Source: Spirochaetales bacterium
Lineage (GTDB): Bacteria > Spirochaetota > Spirochaetia > Treponematales > UBA12059
Reading direction: 5' to 3'
NCBI GenBank assembly: GCA_016938515.1
Contig: JAFGUM010000438.1
Location: 1-7,556 of the forward strand
DNA: 7,556 nt
Shown here: positions 5,547 to 7,556 of the stretch, one piece after another
Numbering within the stretch: position 1 is the first letter of the stretch
How the letters are laid out: the number at the start of each line of letters is the position of its first letter
Notes under the pieces: model-generated
The model's database searches: none
What the model saw: the letters and a program-made list of their open reading frames with translations, nothing else
What the model was told of the DNA's origin: nothing
Program-made: the position numbers and the translations under genes

Positions 5547-6989
5547 CACAGTGATCTACGCAGGCTGCTCGACGCGGCCGCGGGTGCAGCGAAGGAAGCC
5601 AGCTGGCTCGGCATACGCAGACGCAGGACGACAGCGACGTACTACATGGCCAAAGATGGGGCCTTCGATCAGGCTATTGGCGGAGTCGACGACGGCGTGA
5701 TGGTGGAGGTGCTGTTTGACGGCCAGTTCGCGTACGCCGCCACGCCGGACACCTCACCTGCCAGCGTAGCCGCAGCCGCCCGATCGGCTCTGGCCAGCGC
5801 CAGGGCAGCCTCGGGCAGAGGCGTCTACCGGTTCGACGAATCGGTTCGTCCGCCCACCGTAACCAGGTACGAAACGCCGCGACTACGCAAATCGCCACTC
5901 GTACCCGACGGGGTGTTCTCGTTCCTCATCGACGCGTGCGGCGCGCTCAGGGCGTCTGACGAGGTAATCCAGACCACGGCGATGGTCGAAGCGGGCCGCT
6001 ACGACTACGAGATCGTCTCAACCAACGGCGCCGACCTGGAGCAGACGCTATACTACATCGGCACGAGCCTGCAAGCGGTCGCCCGCCGCGGCGACATCGT
6101 GCAGCTGCGCACCGCCAACGGCCCCCGCGGCCTGACGCGGCAGGGCGGCTGGGAGCTGCTCGACACCGACGCGTTGCTGGCCGACGCGAAGCGGGTCGGC
6201 ACCGAAGCGGTGGAACTGCTCGGCGCAGAGTCGTGCCCGAGCGACAAGCGCACCCTCGTGCTTACCCCCGACCAGATGATGCTGCAGATTCACGAAAGCG
6301 TAGGCCACCCCCTGGAAATAGACCGCATCCTCGGCGACGAGCGCAACTACGCCGGCTCGAGCTTCGTCAAGCTGGAAGATATAGGCACGCTGCGCTACGG
6401 GTCCGACCTGATGAACATCAGCTATGATCCCACCATCCCCGGCGAGCTGGCTTCGTACGGCGCCGATGAGACAGGCAACCTGGCGGTCAAGCAGTTCATC
6501 ATCCAGAACGGCATACTGAAACGCGGCCTTGGCAGCCTCGAGAGCCAGGCTCGCTCGGGCGCACCGGGCGTGGCCAACCAGCGCGCTACCTCGTGGAACA
6601 GGCCGCCGATAGACCGCATGGCCAACCTGAACCTGGAGCCCGGCGCCACGTCATTCGACGACATGATAGCGTCAATAGAAAAGGGCGTGCTGATGCGCAC
6701 CAACCGCTCGTGGTCCATAGACGACTACCGCAACAAGTTCCAGTTCGGCTGCGAGTACGGAACGCTCATAGAGAACGGCAAGCTTACCAAAACAGTACGC
6801 GACCCCAACTACCGCGGCATCTCGAGCACGTTCTGGCGCAACCTGTCGGCGGTAGGTACCGCAGACACGTTCCAGCCGTTCGGCACTCCCAACTGCGGCA
6901 AGGGCGAACCCAACCAGGTCATCTTCGTCGGGCACGCGAGCCCTGTGTGCGCGTTCTCCGACGTCGAGGTATTCGGAGGCGGCAAATGA
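5544..6989 (+). CDS. tldD: TldD-type zinc metalloprotease (TldD/PmbA family, catalytic subunit)
   Basis: A 481-residue metalloprotease subunit, close to the usual TldD length. With TldE it forms a heterodimer that degrades short unfolded peptides; in E. coli the pair also matures microcin B17 and helps remove the CcdA antitoxin. Numbered from the ATG at 5544, the zinc motif HESVGH lies at 250-255 (H250, E251, H255). The cysteine in the late segment PNCGKGEPNQ (C451) corresponds to the third zinc ligand known from E. coli TldD. Other family signs are DGVMVEVLFDGQFAYAATPD in the N-terminal domain, RNYAGSSFVKLEDIG after the zinc motif, and SWSIDDYRNKFQFGCEYG with VRDPNYRGISSTFWRNL near the C-terminus. 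There is no signal peptide, so it acts in the cytoplasm. The key residues look intact and the enzyme is expected to be active. It has its own promoter with a palindromic operator, and its stop overlaps the start of the partner gene, as expected for subunits made in equal amounts. No obvious peptide-precursor gene lies next to it in this window. Confidence 0.93.
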   Translation: MHSDLRRLLDAAAGAAKEASWLGIRRRRTTATYYMAKDGAFDQAIGGVDDGVMVEVLFDGQFAYAATPDTSPASVAAAARSALASARAASGRGVYRFDESVRPPTVTRYETPRLRKSPLVPDGVFSFLIDACGALRASDEVIQTTAMVEAGRYDYEIVSTNGADLEQTLYYIGTSLQAVARRGDIVQLRTANGPRGLTRQGGWELLDTDALLADAKRVGTEAVELLGAESCPSDKRTLVLTPDQMMLQIHESVGHPLEIDRILGDERNYAGSSFVKLEDIGTLRYGSDLMNISYDPTIPGELASYGADETGNLAVKQFIIQNGILKRGLGSLESQARSGAPGVANQRATSWNRPPIDRMANLNLEPGATSFDDMIASIEKGVLMRTNRSWSIDDYRNKFQFGCEYGTLIENGKLTKTVRDPNYRGISSTFWRNLSAVGTADTFQPFGTPNCGKGEPNQVIFVGHASPVCAFSDVEVFGGGK

Positions 6990-7556
6990 CCAACGACTTC
7001 AAGGCGCACTTCGACGCCGTTTCTACCCGCGTATTCGCGGAACTGCTGCCGGGTGAACAGGCTGCCGTCAGCTATCAGGCCGAGCGCTCGGCGTTCATGC
7101 GCTTCAACAACGGCAAGGTCCGCCAGTCCGGCACGGTAGAACAGGCAGACCTCACCATAAAGATGTGGAAGGGAGCGGGGACCTGGCAGTTCCAGGTGGC
7201 CCTCTCCGGCGACGACGACGTTGACGACGAACGGGTGGCCGAGGCCATCGGCTCGGCGCGCGCCGTGTTGCCGCTGCTGCCGGCCGACCCGTACCAGGCC
7301 ATACCGACAGCAACGGCGTCGTCTGACGCCAGGTACCCGGGCGTGCTGCTGCCCGAGTCGGAAATACCGGCGCGCGTGCTCGGGCCGGCGGCCGGCATGG
7401 ACTTTACCGGCCTGTACTCGCAGGGTCTCGTCTGCAGAGCCGCGGCCAACTCCGCCGGCGCCAGGCACTGGTTCCAGACGGAGACCTTCCTCGTCGATTA
7501 CTCCGCGTGGCTGCCAAACGGCAGGGCGGTCAAGTCATCGTACGCCGGGCGGGACT
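6986..7556 (+). CDS. tldE: TldE/PmbA-type partner subunit (partial, cut by right edge)
   Basis: The first 190 residues of a second TldD/PmbA-family protein. Its ATG overlaps the tldD stop in ATGA, and GGAGG (6975-6979) lies six bases before it, so translation is coupled to tldD. The N-terminal domain shows SAFMRFNNGKVRQSGTVEQA (about 36-55) and the DLTIKMWKGAGTWQF strands that follow, as is usual for TldE-like subunits; a region near GLYSQGLVCRAAANSAGARHW (about 141-161) and YSAWLPNGRAVKSSYAG before the edge also fit the family. TldE subunits lack the HExxxH zinc site and shape the substrate channel; whether this one lacks it cannot be seen, because that part lies beyond the window. A short acidic patch GDDDVDDE is encoded near 7208-7231. 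The pairing with an intact TldD makes the TldE role the natural reading. Confidence 0.88.
   Translation, partial: MTNDFKAHFDAVSTRVFAELLPGEQAAVSYQAERSAFMRFNNGKVRQSGTVEQADLTIKMWKGAGTWQFQVALSGDDDVDDERVAEAIGSARAVLPLLPADPYQAIPTATASSDARYPGVLLPESEIPARVLGPAAGMDFTGLYSQGLVCRAAANSAGARHWFQTETFLVDYSAWLPNGRAVKSSYAGRD

Noticed and set aside
7208..7231. GAC-rich repeat-like stretch
   Set aside because: It merely encodes an acidic loop (GDDDVDDE) in the TldE-like protein; not a true tandem repeat array.
6809..7468. Minus-strand frame opposite the tldD-tldE junction
   Set aside because: It covers two convincing overlapping protease genes; Arg/Gly-rich composition marks it as a shadow.

Overview
The window is a densely packed, GC-rich bacterial chromosomal segment with seven protein-coding genes and no RNA genes, insertion sequences or CRISPR arrays that I can see. 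Taxonomy is an inference. The layout signal peptide / extracellular beta domain / seven-helix membrane domain / coiled coil / SpoIIE-type phosphatase domain, with the family-specific wording around its catalytic motifs, is what I associate with spirochaetes, so a GC-rich spirochaete is my best guess; other phyla are not excluded.

Left arm (minus strand, about 1-3541): three genes run leftward and look like one operon. First comes a 721-residue membrane sensor with a 7TMR-DISM-like region and a C-terminal PP2C/SpoIIE domain. Three of its four expected metal-binding aspartates are replaced (T532, G659, A711), so it is probably a pseudophosphatase. Twelve bases after its stop begins a 243-residue protein of an uncharacterised family, with an N-terminal part that could be a PD-(D/E)XK-like nuclease fold and a C-terminal winged helix. 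Then comes an IclR-family transcription regulator that runs off the left edge.

Middle (plus strand, 3684-5442): divergent from that operon are a small exported or membrane-anchored protein resembling DUF4359 and a CHASE-GGDEF diguanylate cyclase. The cyclase keeps its GGDEF active site and the RxxD inhibitory site. The 142-base divergent intergenic region carries candidate promoters in both directions and a small GC-rich inverted repeat.

Right arm (plus strand, 5544 to the edge): a TldD/TldE-type metalloprotease pair. TldD has the HExxxH zinc motif; its partner starts inside the TldD stop codon (ATGA overlap) and is cut by the right edge. A good promoter in front of tldD contains a perfect 8+8 base palindrome placed between its -35 and -10 elements, a convincing operator candidate.

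Together the window encodes two membrane signal inputs (a phosphatase-type sensor and a c-di-GMP-producing sensor), two DNA-binding-type proteins and a peptide-processing protease pair. The most noteworthy items are the degenerate phosphatase domain co-transcribed with a nuclease-like/winged-helix protein of unknown role, and the palindromic operator on tldDE.
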